Position numbers and translations under genes: made by a program | Notes under the pieces: generated by a model | Seen by the model: only the letters and a program-made list of their open reading frames with translations | What the model was told of the DNA's origin: nothing | Database searches by the model: none | Shown: positions 44,360 to 53,385 of the stretch, in pieces | How the letters are laid out: each line of letters opens with the position of its first letter | Numbering within the stretch: position 1 is the first letter of the stretch | Assembly (NCBI RefSeq): GCF_020618475.1 | Contig: NZ_CP085336.1 | Location: 310,001-374,000 of the forward strand | Reading direction: 5' to 3' | Source: Haladaptatus halobius | GTDB lineage: Archaea > Halobacteriota > Halobacteria > Halobacteriales > Haladaptataceae | DNA: 64,000 bases

Positions 44360-44797
44360 ATGCACCTCCAGTCCTGGTTGCGCCCTACGGTGTACGTGAG
44401 TGCCATCGGCCTGTTTGTCCTCGGACTCGGGATCACTGGCGTTGCTATCTCCGGTGAAATCGACGGCGATTACATGGTTCAAATCGACTACGTGAGCGCA
44501 TCGACCACTGAATCAACGGTATCTTATGCAGGACTCACACCAGCAGAGAAAACCGTCTTTGACCGGCTGAAAACAGGGCAAGCAGCCCCCGTCGAGAGAA
44601 CTACTCTGGAGACGTTCGCCAATAACGCTGTTCGCTATCAGGGAGAGATCTATACCTTTGAAACGGTGTATGATCCAACCACGCTCACACCACTTGTCGC
44701 TGGATTCGGAATTGCACTGGCTGTTGCTGGGGGCGCACTCTTCTTCCTCACACAGTTGTTTGACCGACGGGTGATCCCTACCCTAGACTCTGCGTAG
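44360..44797 (+). CDS. Two-helix membrane protein with external domain
   Basis: A 145-residue protein: an N-terminal helix (VYVSAIGLFVLGLGITGVAI), a polar domain of about 75 residues, and a C-terminal helix (LTPLVAGFGIALAVAGGALF) with a short tail. The middle part, YAGLTPAEKTVFDRLKTGQA and AVRYQGEIYTFETVYDP, resembles haloarchaeal proteins with a small periplasmic-side domain and the motif L(T/S)xxExxVFxxA. The function is unknown. A strong TATA box lies upstream. Confidence 0.65.
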   Translation: MHLQSWLRPTVYVSAIGLFVLGLGITGVAISGEIDGDYMVQIDYVSASTTESTVSYAGLTPAEKTVFDRLKTGQAAPVERTTLETFANNAVRYQGEIYTFETVYDPTTLTPLVAGFGIALAVAGGALFFLTQLFDRRVIPTLDSA

Positions 44798-45009
44798 ATG
44801 TGGCCGTTGACACCACCGAGATGTCCGACATGCTCGCCGACTGGGAACAAGTCGACTTCGTTTAGCAGGTCTCGGGCAAAGACGACATCGTTCTCGTCGT
44901 AGACGCCGCCGACACGCATGGCGTCAACTAGTTGATAACGCGTGTCCGGGAACTAGAAGAGGTCGTGAACACCAAGACCCGGCTGATTCTCGACGAACGC
45001 CTCGGATAA
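44797..45009 (+). pseudogene. Lrp/AsnC-type regulator, C-terminal remnant
   Basis: The frame DVAVDTTEMSDMLADWEQVD, FV, TAG, QVSGKDDIVLVVDAADTHGV, N, TAG, LITRVRELEEVVNTKTRLIL ends at TAA 45007-45009. It is the ligand-binding (RAM) half of an Lrp/AsnC regulator with two stops and without its DNA-binding half. Confidence 0.75.
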
Positions 45010-45134
45010 CTCCCCTCGCGGTCATTTCTCCGCTCTGTCGCGGGATTTCGTTTTTCGAAACAGAGGTTCGACTGGGTCGCGTCGAACGCTGAGAAACGGG
45101 AGTCGCCTGCGAGCCGAATCGCAGCGCGCGAGGC

Positions 45135-47393
45135 CTATTCACGGTGGCCGCCGACGGTCGTAACCGTCAGCAGGCCCAGTCCGAGGACGTAGGCGATGGT
45201 GGTCGGAACAGCGACGAGGAACATCGTGTAGAGGCTGTCCGGCGTCAGCAGCCCGCCGAGCGCGAACGTTCCGATGACGAAAATCCGCCAGCGTTCGCGG
45301 AACGTCTTGTAAGAGACGATGCCGCCCTCGTTGAACAGGACCATTGTGACGATGACGTCCGCGAGCAGGCCGATGCCGACGGTCGTGGCGAACATGAGCC
45401 AGAAGAAGCTCTTGACTCGGTAGTAGATGACCATGTTCGCCTGCTGGGCGTCCCAGACGAGCCACGAGATGATACGCGGCGCGATCTGAGTATAGCCGAC
45501 GTAGCTCCCGGCGAACAGTCCGGCGAACAGCGCGAAGCCCCACAGGAAGAACACGTTGCGGTTCCCGCGGACGATGCCGCGCTCTTTCATCGCGGGCCAC
45601 GCAAAGTACAGCAGCGCGGGCACGGCTGCGACCGCACCGAGGAGCGTCGAGACCTTCACCTCAAAGATGAGCGCCTCGACGGGGTGGAGGGTGACGATTT
45701 TCAACAGCTGGGCCGGGTCACCCTGCACGACGGTCTCGGGGACGCGCCGCGTGAAATCTCTGTTGATAGCCTTCATCCCGCCCTGATAGAGGGCGACGAA
45801 CGACCCTGCGAGGACGAGCATGAAGATGCCGACGACCCAGAATATCTTCGTCGTGATGGACTGGAAGATGAACGCGATGTCGTAGTAGTAGCCGCCGATG
45901 TCGTCCTCGGTCGTCTCGTCCTCCGAGAACGCATTCGCCATGCCCGCGGCCGTGCTCTGGACGACGTTTCCGCCGCCGCTGGCGCTACTATCGTCGCTCC
46001 GACTCGGCTGGCGGGCCACGTCCTCGGCCAGCGGCGCGCTCTCCTCGGCCGTCGCTACGCTTTCTTCCCCGTCCGCGTCTTCCTCGTTGACCTCGTCGTA
46101 TCGGTCGAGGATAGCTTGGGCCTTCTCCGGGTTGTCGTTCGACATCGCGGTCCGAGCGTGGTCGAGCGACTTGTCGCCGCTCATCGCCTCGAACACCTCC
46201 GGCGGAGCCGAGCGCACACCTGCGGCGTCGAGTTCATCCACGTCGATGGCGGCCGGAGCGCCGCCCGGCGAGTCCATCTCCGCGCCCGCTTCGAGCGAGG
46301 CGAACAGGTAGTACAACACTGCTAGCAGGAGCGCGGCCGCCGCGACGACCACCGCCGCGGCGATGAGAGCCTGTTCTCGGGGGATACCGAACAGGTCCTC
46401 GACGGTCGGGACAAACGGGACGTGGTACTTCGCCGGCAGGCTGTCATTGAGCGTCGGAATCAGTTCCAGATTCAGGTAGACGCCCGCCCTCTGCGAGATG
46501 AGTAGGTACGTGCCGACGACGCCAATGAGGACGATACCGAGGATGTTGTTCCACTTCCGCCGAATCGTGCCGCCGAGGCTGATCTCCTCGCTTCCGCGCC
46601 TGATGGTGACGACGATTTTTGTCAGATAGAGGCTGAGCGCGTAGAGGACGAGCAACGGGGCCGCCCACATGATTTGGGTGAACGGGTCCGGCGGTGAGAA
46701 GAACGCGCCGAAGGTGAAGATGCCGACGACGGCGTATCGCCACTTGTCGCGAAACGTTTCGTACTTCACGATGCCCATGTAGCCGAGCGCGCTCATGATG
46801 AGGGGCATCTCGGCGGCCAACCCGAACGAGAGCGAGAGAACAAGAACGAACTCCGTCCACTCGACGATGCCGTATTTCGGGCTGAATCCGGCGATGACGG
46901 CGTTTTTCGCCAAGAAATTGAACATCAGCGGGAAGAACAGGGAGTAGCCGTACGCGAGGCCGACGACGAAGAGACCGCCCCCAAGCAGGACGACGAGACT
47001 GGCCTTCCAGTAGGAAATGGAGGCGTCGGGATACCAACCCTGTCGCCGGATAGAGCCACGAACGAAGAAGAACAACACGGGGATAGCGAGGATGACGCCC
47101 GCAACCATCGCTATCTTCGCCTTCAAGAGGATGACGTCGAACGGCGTCTGGGCGACGATGTCGACCCGCTGCATCACTGACTCCGGCATCTCCTGCTTCA
47201 TCACTCGGCGGAGGAACGGCCACACAACGGCCGAGATCGCGGAGAAGGTGCCGAGGAATCCGGCGACGAAGACGATGAACACTTTCTGGAGGTGTGTCTG
47301 TGCTGCCGAGAGCATCGAGCCGAGTGTTTCTCGACCGCTCGCGACAGTCTGTGCGGTGTCTTCGTCGATGATGCCGCTCCCCGAAGTGGACAT
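45135..47393 (-). CDS. tatC: Twin-arginine translocase TatC, double-domain type (TatCt)
   Basis: A 752-residue membrane protein with two TatC domains (about 1-290 and 505-752) joined by a long acidic linker (about 385-505). This is the haloarchaeal TatCt form with about 14 membrane helices. TatC recognises the twin-arginine signal and, with TatA, carries folded proteins across the membrane. Recognisable parts are the FFVRGSIRRQGWY loop and FGLAAEMPLIMSALGYMGIV in the first half, and RERWRIFVIGTFALGGLLTP in the second. Its GC content is clearly higher than that of the adjacent genes, so it may have a different history. The usual companion tatC gene is not present in this window. Confidence 0.93.
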   Translation of the reverse strand: MSTSGSGIIDEDTAQTVASGRETLGSMLSAAQTHLQKVFIVFVAGFLGTFSAISAVVWPFLRRVMKQEMPESVMQRVDIVAQTPFDVILLKAKIAMVAGVILAIPVLFFFVRGSIRRQGWYPDASISYWKASLVVLLGGGLFVVGLAYGYSLFFPLMFNFLAKNAVIAGFSPKYGIVEWTEFVLVLSLSFGLAAEMPLIMSALGYMGIVKYETFRDKWRYAVVGIFTFGAFFSPPDPFTQIMWAAPLLVLYALSLYLTKIVVTIRRGSEEISLGGTIRRKWNNILGIVLIGVVGTYLLISQRAGVYLNLELIPTLNDSLPAKYHVPFVPTVEDLFGIPREQALIAAAVVVAAAALLLAVLYYLFASLEAGAEMDSPGGAPAAIDVDELDAAGVRSAPPEVFEAMSGDKSLDHARTAMSNDNPEKAQAILDRYDEVNEEDADGEESVATAEESAPLAEDVARQPSRSDDSSASGGGNVVQSTAAGMANAFSEDETTEDDIGGYYYDIAFIFQSITTKIFWVVGIFMLVLAGSFVALYQGGMKAINRDFTRRVPETVVQGDPAQLLKIVTLHPVEALIFEVKVSTLLGAVAAVPALLYFAWPAMKERGIVRGNRNVFFLWGFALFAGLFAGSYVGYTQIAPRIISWLVWDAQQANMVIYYRVKSFFWLMFATTVGIGLLADVIVTMVLFNEGGIVSYKTFRERWRIFVIGTFALGGLLTPDSLYTMFLVAVPTTIAYVLGLGLLTVTTVGGHRE

Positions 47394-47656
47394 TCTTCCA
47401 GAAGGGTAACCGCGTGCCAGTTATCAATCTTCTCGTCTCGAAACATGAAAAAATCCTGTAAGAACTGGCGCACTTATCCCAAGTGAATGGGCGAAGAATC
47501 GGAGGCGACGCCGAAAGCGTCAGGGGGCGTCAGTCGTCGTCAACATTGAGGAACTCCGTGAGTCACTTGCCAGGAGAGAATGGGTCAGCACACCACTCAA
47601 TTTCGACATTATTCTGTACTTATGATATTGAACTAAACAGAGAATGGAGGTCTGGT

Positions 47657-48307
47657 ATGCCTCGATCCCTCCCCGTTCTTGGAATCGCTCTCTGCCTCAT
47701 TCTTGCAGGCTGTCTCGGTGGCCTTGGATTCGGTGGCAGTAGCGAGACTCCACCGCCGACCACCACGAACAAGGAGACACAGACCCAGACGACCGTCAGC
47801 ACGACGATAGCAGCGGGAGAGTTGACTACTGCGACCACGACCACCACAGAAACCCAGACGCAGACACGGACGCAGACGACGTATTGGCGGTCAACGATAG
47901 CGAGAATTGACACTCCCAAGGGCAGCGATCGCTTCCAAGCGCGCGTCACCACGATCATCGATCCGACCACAATCAAGATCAACCACGACGGAACAACCCA
48001 CGTCGTGGAGTTGACCGGTGCGAGCGTTCCCGAGAATGAGACGATCCAGAAGCAGGCGCTCCGCTATACGAAGTCACAATTAGACTATCAAGTCGTGACT
48101 GTCGTCACTGACCCGCAGGAGAACACGACAGACGGCCACCTACAAGCGTATGTCTACATCGGGAATTTCATGGTCAACACTGATTTGGTTCGTATCGGCT
48201 ACATTCGCGTCTCAGACTCCGACTTTAGCAAACATCAAGATTTCATACACAAACAGCAGCAGGCTAAACACCGCGACTACGGTCGGTTGAACACGACCAC
48301 TGCCTAA
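47657..48307 (+). CDS. Secreted lipoprotein with staphylococcal-nuclease fold
   Basis: A 216-residue protein. The signal with lipobox is SLPVLGIALCLILAGC, followed by a Thr/Gln-rich flexible linker. The SNase-like domain starts near FQARVTTIIDPTTIKINHDG and runs through VELTGASVPENETIQKQALR and HLQAYVYIGNFMVNTDLVRI. In active nucleases the core reads RLxGIDxPE and later RxLAYV. Here the first Arg is Glu and the second is His, while the Glu of PE remains, so cleavage activity is doubtful. GGAGGT five bases before ATG 47657 is a good ribosome-binding site and decides the start. Confidence 0.78.
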   Translation: MPRSLPVLGIALCLILAGCLGGLGFGGSSETPPPTTTNKETQTQTTVSTTIAAGELTTATTTTTETQTQTRTQTTYWRSTIARIDTPKGSDRFQARVTTIIDPTTIKINHDGTTHVVELTGASVPENETIQKQALRYTKSQLDYQVVTVVTDPQENTTDGHLQAYVYIGNFMVNTDLVRIGYIRVSDSDFSKHQDFIHKQQQAKHRDYGRLNTTTA

Positions 48308-48503
48308 CTACCCCTATCGGTCACGTATTGGCGACTTTCCCTTCACCACGCACCGCGTGCACGCACAGGAACACCGCGCGGACTTGGCGAAGACTATTTC
48401 GCGTAAACTCACACTTCTTGCCTTCCGAGGGAAATGCGCGATTCGGCGGGCTTTCTTTCGGGACTAAACTAGCAATTAAACTCGTGTTTATAATCGTTTA
48501 TTT

Positions 48504-48676
48504 GACTGTCTTCTTTTCGAACTGTAGCACAAAGCATTTACCGGATCCCGCAAAGCCACAGATGTGGCGTGAGTACCTCTGACACTCCCTGAAAGAGTTC
48601 CCATGGATCTGGCGCCATCACTCCCGATCCACGCTTGACCCGCCACATCCTCCCTTTCTGTTCGCACACATGCCAT
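48504..48676 (+). ncRNA. Structured non-coding repeat, copy A
   Basis: One of three ~180-nt copies (others 56247-56445 and 56936-57120). GATGTGGCG (48561-48569) pairs with CGCCACATC (48641-48649); inside, GGATC (48605-48609) pairs with GATCC (48626-48630) around TGGCGCCATCACTC. A conserved AT-rich block with CACAAAGCATTTAC precedes the stem by about 20-40 bases. There is no conserved reading frame. It could be a small RNA family or a MITE. The type is chosen on the paired structure, not on expression. Confidence 0.4.
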
Positions 48677-48901
48677 CTGACTATAGGCTATCCACTATCC
48701 CATTTTGCACTAAGGAGAAGCCGAGATCGGTCCGTCAAGATGATGTTACCCCGGCTTGTCAAAATACGTCAATTTTTCGGCCATTTTCGATAGTAGCTCT
48801 CCTCGAGATAGCGAGTGACGATGTTCCACAGTCAGAATACTCGGCAATAATTTTGATGCGAGTGTATTCAGAATGGTAGTTATCCAAGTAATGTAAATCC
48901 A

Positions 48902-49045
48902 TTATCCCATCTCGTTAGTGTAGGCCAGATCTCGTTCAAGATGCGGGGTACTGTGATAGCGGATAGAATTGCTTCGAGCGTCGTAGTCAATGATACCAGT
49001 GGCAGTCAATTTTGGGAATAATCGGCAAATATGATGATTATTCAA
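48902..49045 (-). pseudogene. Remnant of a haloarchaeal DUF7344-like regulator
   Basis: On the minus strand the frame reads LFPKLTATGIIDYDARSNSI and RYHSTPHLERDLAYTNEMG before TAA. The LPKL...G-x-x-DYD-x-R-S-x-x-(I/V)RY signature is the C-terminal part of a winged-helix domain widespread in haloarchaea. The helix-turn-helix half is missing. Otherwise 48677-49279 is an AT-rich gap without genes. Confidence 0.5.
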
Positions 49046-49279
49046 AAAGAACGGGTATGATAAGGTAGTCTAATAGTCCAAATACATCATAATTCATTCT
49101 GTGTCATCCTGCAGTTTCTCAATACCGACGGATACTCTCTTTCGTCATTTCCAAACCTAAATCCGACATTTTAATACGGTTCCCTGGCACGCAAGACTTT
49201 GAGAACAGTGTGACGTGATAAGCGTAGTCTGAGTCACATTCCGACGAGTGTTGACGCTTCTCTTGACTAATGCATATTG

Positions 49280-49522
49280 CTAATCTGACTTTTGCATTTT
49301 CCTAATTCTATAGCTCTGGTATATCAGTGGAAGACCTAATGAAACAACAAGAATCGCTATCAGTAAGCCCTCTGGGTTTGTTCCAAAGCTTTCATAGAGA
49401 CCAGCAGAGTATGCTCCAAAACCTGCTATTGTAATTAGCACACCAAGTATGATCAAGTGTTGCGAGTTGATTTCCATGGTTTCTATTATAGACTGATAGC
49501 TATATTTCTTTCTTTTTTTCAT
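49280..49522 (-). CDS. Small membrane protein coupled to the halocin-like gene
   Basis: An 80-residue protein with two membrane helices (HLIILGVLITIAGFGAYSAG and GLLIAILVVSLGLPLIYQSY) and a strongly basic N-terminus (MKKRKKYSY) and C-terminus (RIRKMQKSD). Its start overlaps the stop of the halocin-like precursor by 4 bases, so it is translated with it. Small basic membrane proteins in this position often give self-protection or assist export in peptide antibiotic loci; this is inference. Confidence 0.7.
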   Translation of the reverse strand: MKKRKKYSYQSIIETMEINSQHLIILGVLITIAGFGAYSAGLYESFGTNPEGLLIAILVVSLGLPLIYQSYRIRKMQKSD

Positions 49523-50499
49523 GTCCCACAGTCAAGACATTTTCCACATGTAACTGGGAGAACTATCCCACAGGTCCCGGTCCAACAACCAATGCAGAGT
49601 ATCGCACCAGGAACTGTTGTGACACCGTAACAGAACCAAGCACAAGCAGGACACCCAGTTGTAAGTACTCCAACACAGCCGACACACCAGGAGAGGCAAC
49701 CTTGAGCCACCATTTGCTGCTGTATGGATACATCATCTGATGAGTAGTTGGCATCATTAGAAGATAGTTCACCACGTTTGTCAGCTATATCGCGATCTTC
49801 GAAAATAACATCATATATTGTAGGGCCCTCCTTCTCACCTTTTGCATGAGTAACAACTCTAAATCCGTTTATATCCGATGTTTTAATCACTTCTGTGTTA
49901 TCATCCGTAATATCTACATCTATCAAATTATCAAGGTGCTGCCGCTCATTTGTTGTTGCTTCACGAATAAAAATAAGCTCGTTATTTGTAGCAGCCAGTC
50001 CGGACTTGATGTTTCGAGGAATTTTCCGATATTCTTGAGGTCTCGGACCATTTTGTTTGAACTTAAACTGTGCTCCAGCTTCACTCTTATTTACTGAGTA
50101 ACGGATAGTGCCGAAATCGATAGGAATTTCAAAAACTTCTAAACTATCTATTTGTTCATCGTCTACTTTATTCTCAGGAATAAGCTTATTTACTGTACCA
50201 GGATCGATATCTGGCTGTCCCAGTTCGGATAGGATAGTTTGTACGTCATCTGAGCGGAGTACTTGTGTGACTTCAGTATTACTTGGCTCGGCGGTGGCTA
50301 GAGTGGTGCCCATACCTGCAAGCCCAAATGCACCGGCTCCTGCAGCACCCATCCCTTTCAGGAAATTTCTGCGGTTTGATTGCTCCTTTGCCCGAAGGTC
50401 GGACATAGCTTCCCAAGCTTCCACGCATCCTCCTCCATTATCAACTGCTTCAGTAATCTGTTCCGCTGTTTCACGTATGTTTGATTCTTCATCAACCAT
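49519..50499 (-). CDS. Halocin C8-like secreted precursor
   Basis: A 326-residue precursor. A charged N-terminal segment of about 42 residues leads to a Tat signal (SNRRNFLKGMGAAGAGAFGL, Arg 43-44). A polar pro-region of about 190 residues follows, then a hydrophobic C-terminus with 12 cysteines between residues 268 and 324 (spacing C-x3-C-x2-C ... C-x2-C-x3-C ... C-x2-C-x4-C ... C-x2-C-x2-C). Halocin C8 is also made as a Tat-exported precursor whose N-terminal part gives immunity and whose Cys-rich C-terminus (76 residues, 10 Cys) is the toxin. Gene length, signal and architecture match. The promoter region 50500-50560 is very AT-rich. Confidence 0.78.
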   Translation of the reverse strand: MVDEESNIRETAEQITEAVDNGGGCVEAWEAMSDLRAKEQSNRRNFLKGMGAAGAGAFGLAGMGTTLATAEPSNTEVTQVLRSDDVQTILSELGQPDIDPGTVNKLIPENKVDDEQIDSLEVFEIPIDFGTIRYSVNKSEAGAQFKFKQNGPRPQEYRKIPRNIKSGLAATNNELIFIREATTNERQHLDNLIDVDITDDNTEVIKTSDINGFRVVTHAKGEKEGPTIYDVIFEDRDIADKRGELSSNDANYSSDDVSIQQQMVAQGCLSWCVGCVGVLTTGCPACAWFCYGVTTVPGAILCIGCWTGTCGIVLPVTCGKCLDCGT

Positions 50500-51121
50500 T
50501 ACAATTAAAATATATTAGTTGGCACATAATAAAGTTATTTAAATCAATTTTATGTAATAGGTTGGATGTATTTTATAATATACCTGAATGAGTTTCTGCT
50601 ATGTGTTCTAATAATATAAATTAGATATTATCTTGGGAAAGTACAGAAAAACCATTGGCGTCGGCTTTCGCTGGGGCAGATAAAGAAATGTGCGTACCTG
50701 ACATCGAACCGGCCGATTGCACTGCCGCTTATACTGCCTCCAGGAAGTCAATCGGCTAAATCGGCCAAATTCAAGAAATCGACCTTACCGCAGTCGCACG
50801 TTCTATTTCAGTTATAGAATCAAGCACGCATCTTGAAACACACCGAAATTTCAGAATACAGACTGCTTTTCCCCTAATTGCTCGGAGCAGCCAAATTCGA
50901 TCATCGAAACCAGCGCCAGCTAGCATGCTAAATATGTAGCATGAATATACAATGATCGACTCAAGAGTGTTCAGGGGGTCTACTATAGTCTAAGAGGCAG
51001 TGATCAACTGTTTCGCTGAATAATTGAGAACTAGAATCAGAAAGCGACAACGTCTCTTTCTATCGAAACCAAATGTAGATCATCTTGAATGGTGCTCTAA
51101 TCAGTAGTGGCGTGGATCCAG
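50500..51121. other. AT-rich intergenic region without a supported gene
   Basis: It holds the promoter of the halocin-like operon (TATATTAG and TTATTTAAATC tracts at about 50505-50550). At 50712-50735 a GATTGCACTGCCGCTTATAC stretch is related to the short repeats at 54970, 56872 and 60829. I see no RNA gene. Confidence 0.5.
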
Positions 51122-51144
51122 GCCACTCTGGTTAAGATAGTGGC
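51122..51144. promoter_or_regulatory. Operator-like inverted repeat before the first reductase gene
   Basis: GCCACT (51122-51127) and AGTGGC (51139-51144) flank TGGTTAAGA. The same arrangement, including TGGTTAAGA, is found on the other strand at 60619-60641 in front of the reductase gene that starts at 60559. TTAA lies in the spacer, so the site may cover the TATA box. Confidence 0.6.
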
Positions 51145-51179
51145 AAGCTATCTACACTGCGGAAGTTGAGGTGACACAA

Positions 51180-51824
51180 ATGAGTGAGAACGAGACAATG
51201 ACTGACAACATCAGCCAGACTGGCGGTGGACAGAGAAAGGTAATCGTAAGCGAGTTTCTGTCGCTTGATGGGATCATGCAAGCCCCGGGTGGTCCAGACG
51301 AGGACCGCGACGGTGGGTTCGAGCATGGCGGTTGGCAGATGCAATACTTCGATGAGGTCTATGGAGACACGGTCTCCGAAGGGATCTCCACGTCGGACGC
51401 CCTCTTGCTTGGACGGAAGACCTACGAGATCTTCGCCGCGTACTGGCCGACGGCGGATGAAGAGGTCAGCGCCGACTTCGCCGACGTGATGAACAGCATC
51501 GACAAATACGTCGCCTCAAGAACCTTGGACACAGTGGAATGGCAGAATTCGACACTACTCGAGGGAGATGTTGCCGAGGCGGTCGACGACCTGAAACAAC
51601 AGTCAGGCCAGGATATCCGTGTCATCGGCAGTGGCGAGCTTGTTCAAACACTCATGAAGCATAATCTCGTCGACAAATATCAGCTTATGATTCACCCGCT
51701 CGTTCTCGGCGGTGGCAAGCGGCTCTTCAGAGATGGGAGCAAGAAAACCAATCTGCAACTCGTGGACACGAAGACGACTGGGACCAGGGTCGTGATACTT
51801 CACTACCAGACGGAGAGGGAGTAG
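51180..51824 (+). CDS. Dihydrofolate reductase-family protein (RibD C-terminal-like), 1
   Basis: A 214-residue protein of the DHFR-like/RibD C-terminal fold. KVIVSEFLSLDGIMQAPGGP opens the fold, LLLGRKTYEIFAAYWP lies near residue 80, and VIGSGELVQTLMKHNLVDKY with HPLVLGGGKRLF is the NADPH-side signature. Members reduce small substrates with NADPH; true substrates are mostly unknown. ATG 51180 is 6 bases after GAGGTG, which supports it over GTG 51171. This copy is most similar to the one at 58670-59260 and shares a promoter element with the gene at 59882-60559. Confidence 0.88.
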   Translation: MSENETMTDNISQTGGGQRKVIVSEFLSLDGIMQAPGGPDEDRDGGFEHGGWQMQYFDEVYGDTVSEGISTSDALLLGRKTYEIFAAYWPTADEEVSADFADVMNSIDKYVASRTLDTVEWQNSTLLEGDVAEAVDDLKQQSGQDIRVIGSGELVQTLMKHNLVDKYQLMIHPLVLGGGKRLFRDGSKKTNLQLVDTKTTGTRVVILHYQTERE

Positions 51825-52099
51825 CGAGTCGAGATGGCGAAAAACAGACCTGTTGCGCCAACTCACTCGGAGTAACGTACTGTACGACCTCAAGCCCTAA
51901 TGAACCTATGTTTGTCGACAAGCTGGACCTTGGGCTTCCTCGAGGGCGTGGTAGTATCACCGTTTCTACTTCCGTCTACGATTGTAGTCAAAAATAGCTA
52001 ATTTGTGTTTGCCGCTGTTGTGTATTCTGCGTAGGAGTCCGCTGGGGAATCCACTGAAGCCATACACAGCATCACCGACATTCAAGTCTGTGACGGGCC

Positions 52100-52465
52100 T
52101 CATATTGTTTCAGTTCTACGTCCGCGTCGGGCCAATCCAAGACCAACTGCTAACACTATCACGATGCTTACGTGGTATGCAATATCTGGGACAGTACGTG
52201 GGCCAATGCCGATGATGATCGTGAAGATTCCGACAAGCGTACCCAGTAATGCGAATGCTTGGACGATTATGGCGGTTGTGAACATTGAACGTGAATGGAG
52301 CAAGGTAATCACTAAGCCACCGAGCAGAACCGTACCGATTACACTCTCGGCAATCATTGCTTCGTGATGTTCATAGCCACTGATAAGCACTCCTGCATGA
52401 ATCATAGCGGCAAGGAAGAATGATGCAGTCTCAACACCCAGCAGTACGCGCATGAGTCGTCTCAT
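52100..52465 (-). CDS. Four-helix membrane protein
   Basis: A 121-residue protein with four helices (LMRVLLGVETASFFLAAMIH, AESVIGTVLLGGLVITLLHS, TAIIVQAFALLGTLVGIFTI, IAYHVSIVIVLAVGLGLARR). ATG 52465 is preceded by GAGGGAA at about 7 bases and starts just before the first helix; an upstream ATG at 52558 would add a polar 31-residue leader. It resembles small hypothetical membrane proteins found with DHFR-like genes. Function unknown. Confidence 0.6.
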   Translation of the reverse strand: MRRLMRVLLGVETASFFLAAMIHAGVLISGYEHHEAMIAESVIGTVLLGGLVITLLHSRSMFTTAIIVQAFALLGTLVGIFTIIIGIGPRTVPDIAYHVSIVIVLAVGLGLARRGRRTETI

Positions 52466-52834
52466 CGGGATTCCCTCGCTACTTCGGACTTTGTTACGAA
52501 ATCGTGTTACTTTGTAATTCGACTCATTCTTTGGTATTCCAGCAGCAGGTGATTTCATACCTTAGAGGACGATAGCAGCCACGATGACTATTTACTCGAA
52601 CATGTTCGAACGAATCTTGAGGGTATGACGACCCGTCTATAGAGGCGATGACTCCAAAGTCATGCGCGAACCGACCCACGTCCTGTGGTACAAAATATAC
52701 AAAGACAAAACAGAGGGCAGATAGCAAGCGTTCCATGCAACGGGGTCCGCCTCGCTTTGTCGTCTTCGGGTTCAGTGTCGTTCTTGGACTCGTTGCGGCG
52801 AGTAAAGTAGCAAATTCAGGAGGGAAGTGATCCC

Positions 52835-53158
52835 ATGCCTGAAATTAATGACGAGAGAGTCGGTGCGACGCTAATCAACGTCTTCAAGATTGATCCCGAC
52901 AACCAGCAACCACTCATCGACGAGATCCAAGAGAACGTCGAATCAATGAGTGACCTCCCAGGGTTTGTCTCGTTCAGCCTCCACCGCAGTCTCGACGGCG
53001 AGCGCATCGTGAATTACGTCCAGTTCGAAAGTCAAGAAGCGTTTGAGGCGATTCGCGACTCGCGCGATTGGGAAGAACAAATGAGTGATGCAATGGCTAC
53101 CGCCGAACCGGATCCACACTTCTATGAAGTAGTGCTCACACACGAGTCGTCGGATTAG
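52835..53158 (+). CDS. Antibiotic-biosynthesis-monooxygenase-type (ABM) protein
   Basis: A 107-residue ferredoxin-like ABM-domain protein. The strand-helix-strand order is visible in GATLINVFKIDPDNQQPLID, GFVSFSLHRSLDGERIVNYV and WEEQMSDAMATAEPDPHFYE. Such dimers oxidise small aromatic or heme-type molecules, or act as simple ligand binders. GGAGG 11 bases upstream supports ATG 52835. It sits among reductase genes and may belong to the same stress-response set. Confidence 0.82.
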   Translation: MPEINDERVGATLINVFKIDPDNQQPLIDEIQENVESMSDLPGFVSFSLHRSLDGERIVNYVQFESQEAFEAIRDSRDWEEQMSDAMATAEPDPHFYEVVLTHESSD

Positions 53159-53385
53159 TTTCACGGTGCACTCGATCGGTACAACCCTGCTGCACCCTCG
53201 TTGACCCTTGATAGTTTTCTCATAGGCTGCTGAATAGACAGCGCTCTTGCGGTTGCAGCTGCCTCGGGAACGAATCTCCAGTTCCAGACACGGAGGATGA
53301 ATGAGACATCTCAGAGGGATAAGGTCGGCTTTCGGGCCGTACCCTATCAATAACTATACCTCGACGCGTCAACTTCTCACGGACC

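Noticed and set aside
45144..46325. A 393-codon frame antisense to tatC
   Set aside because: An Arg/Asp/Glu-rich shadow of the TatCt linker in GC-rich DNA, with no recognisable domain.
44193..47645. A 15-base repeat TTGAACTAAACAGAG at about 44202 and 47630
   Set aside because: Only two short copies with unrelated flanks; insufficient to call a mobile element, although it may be a scar.
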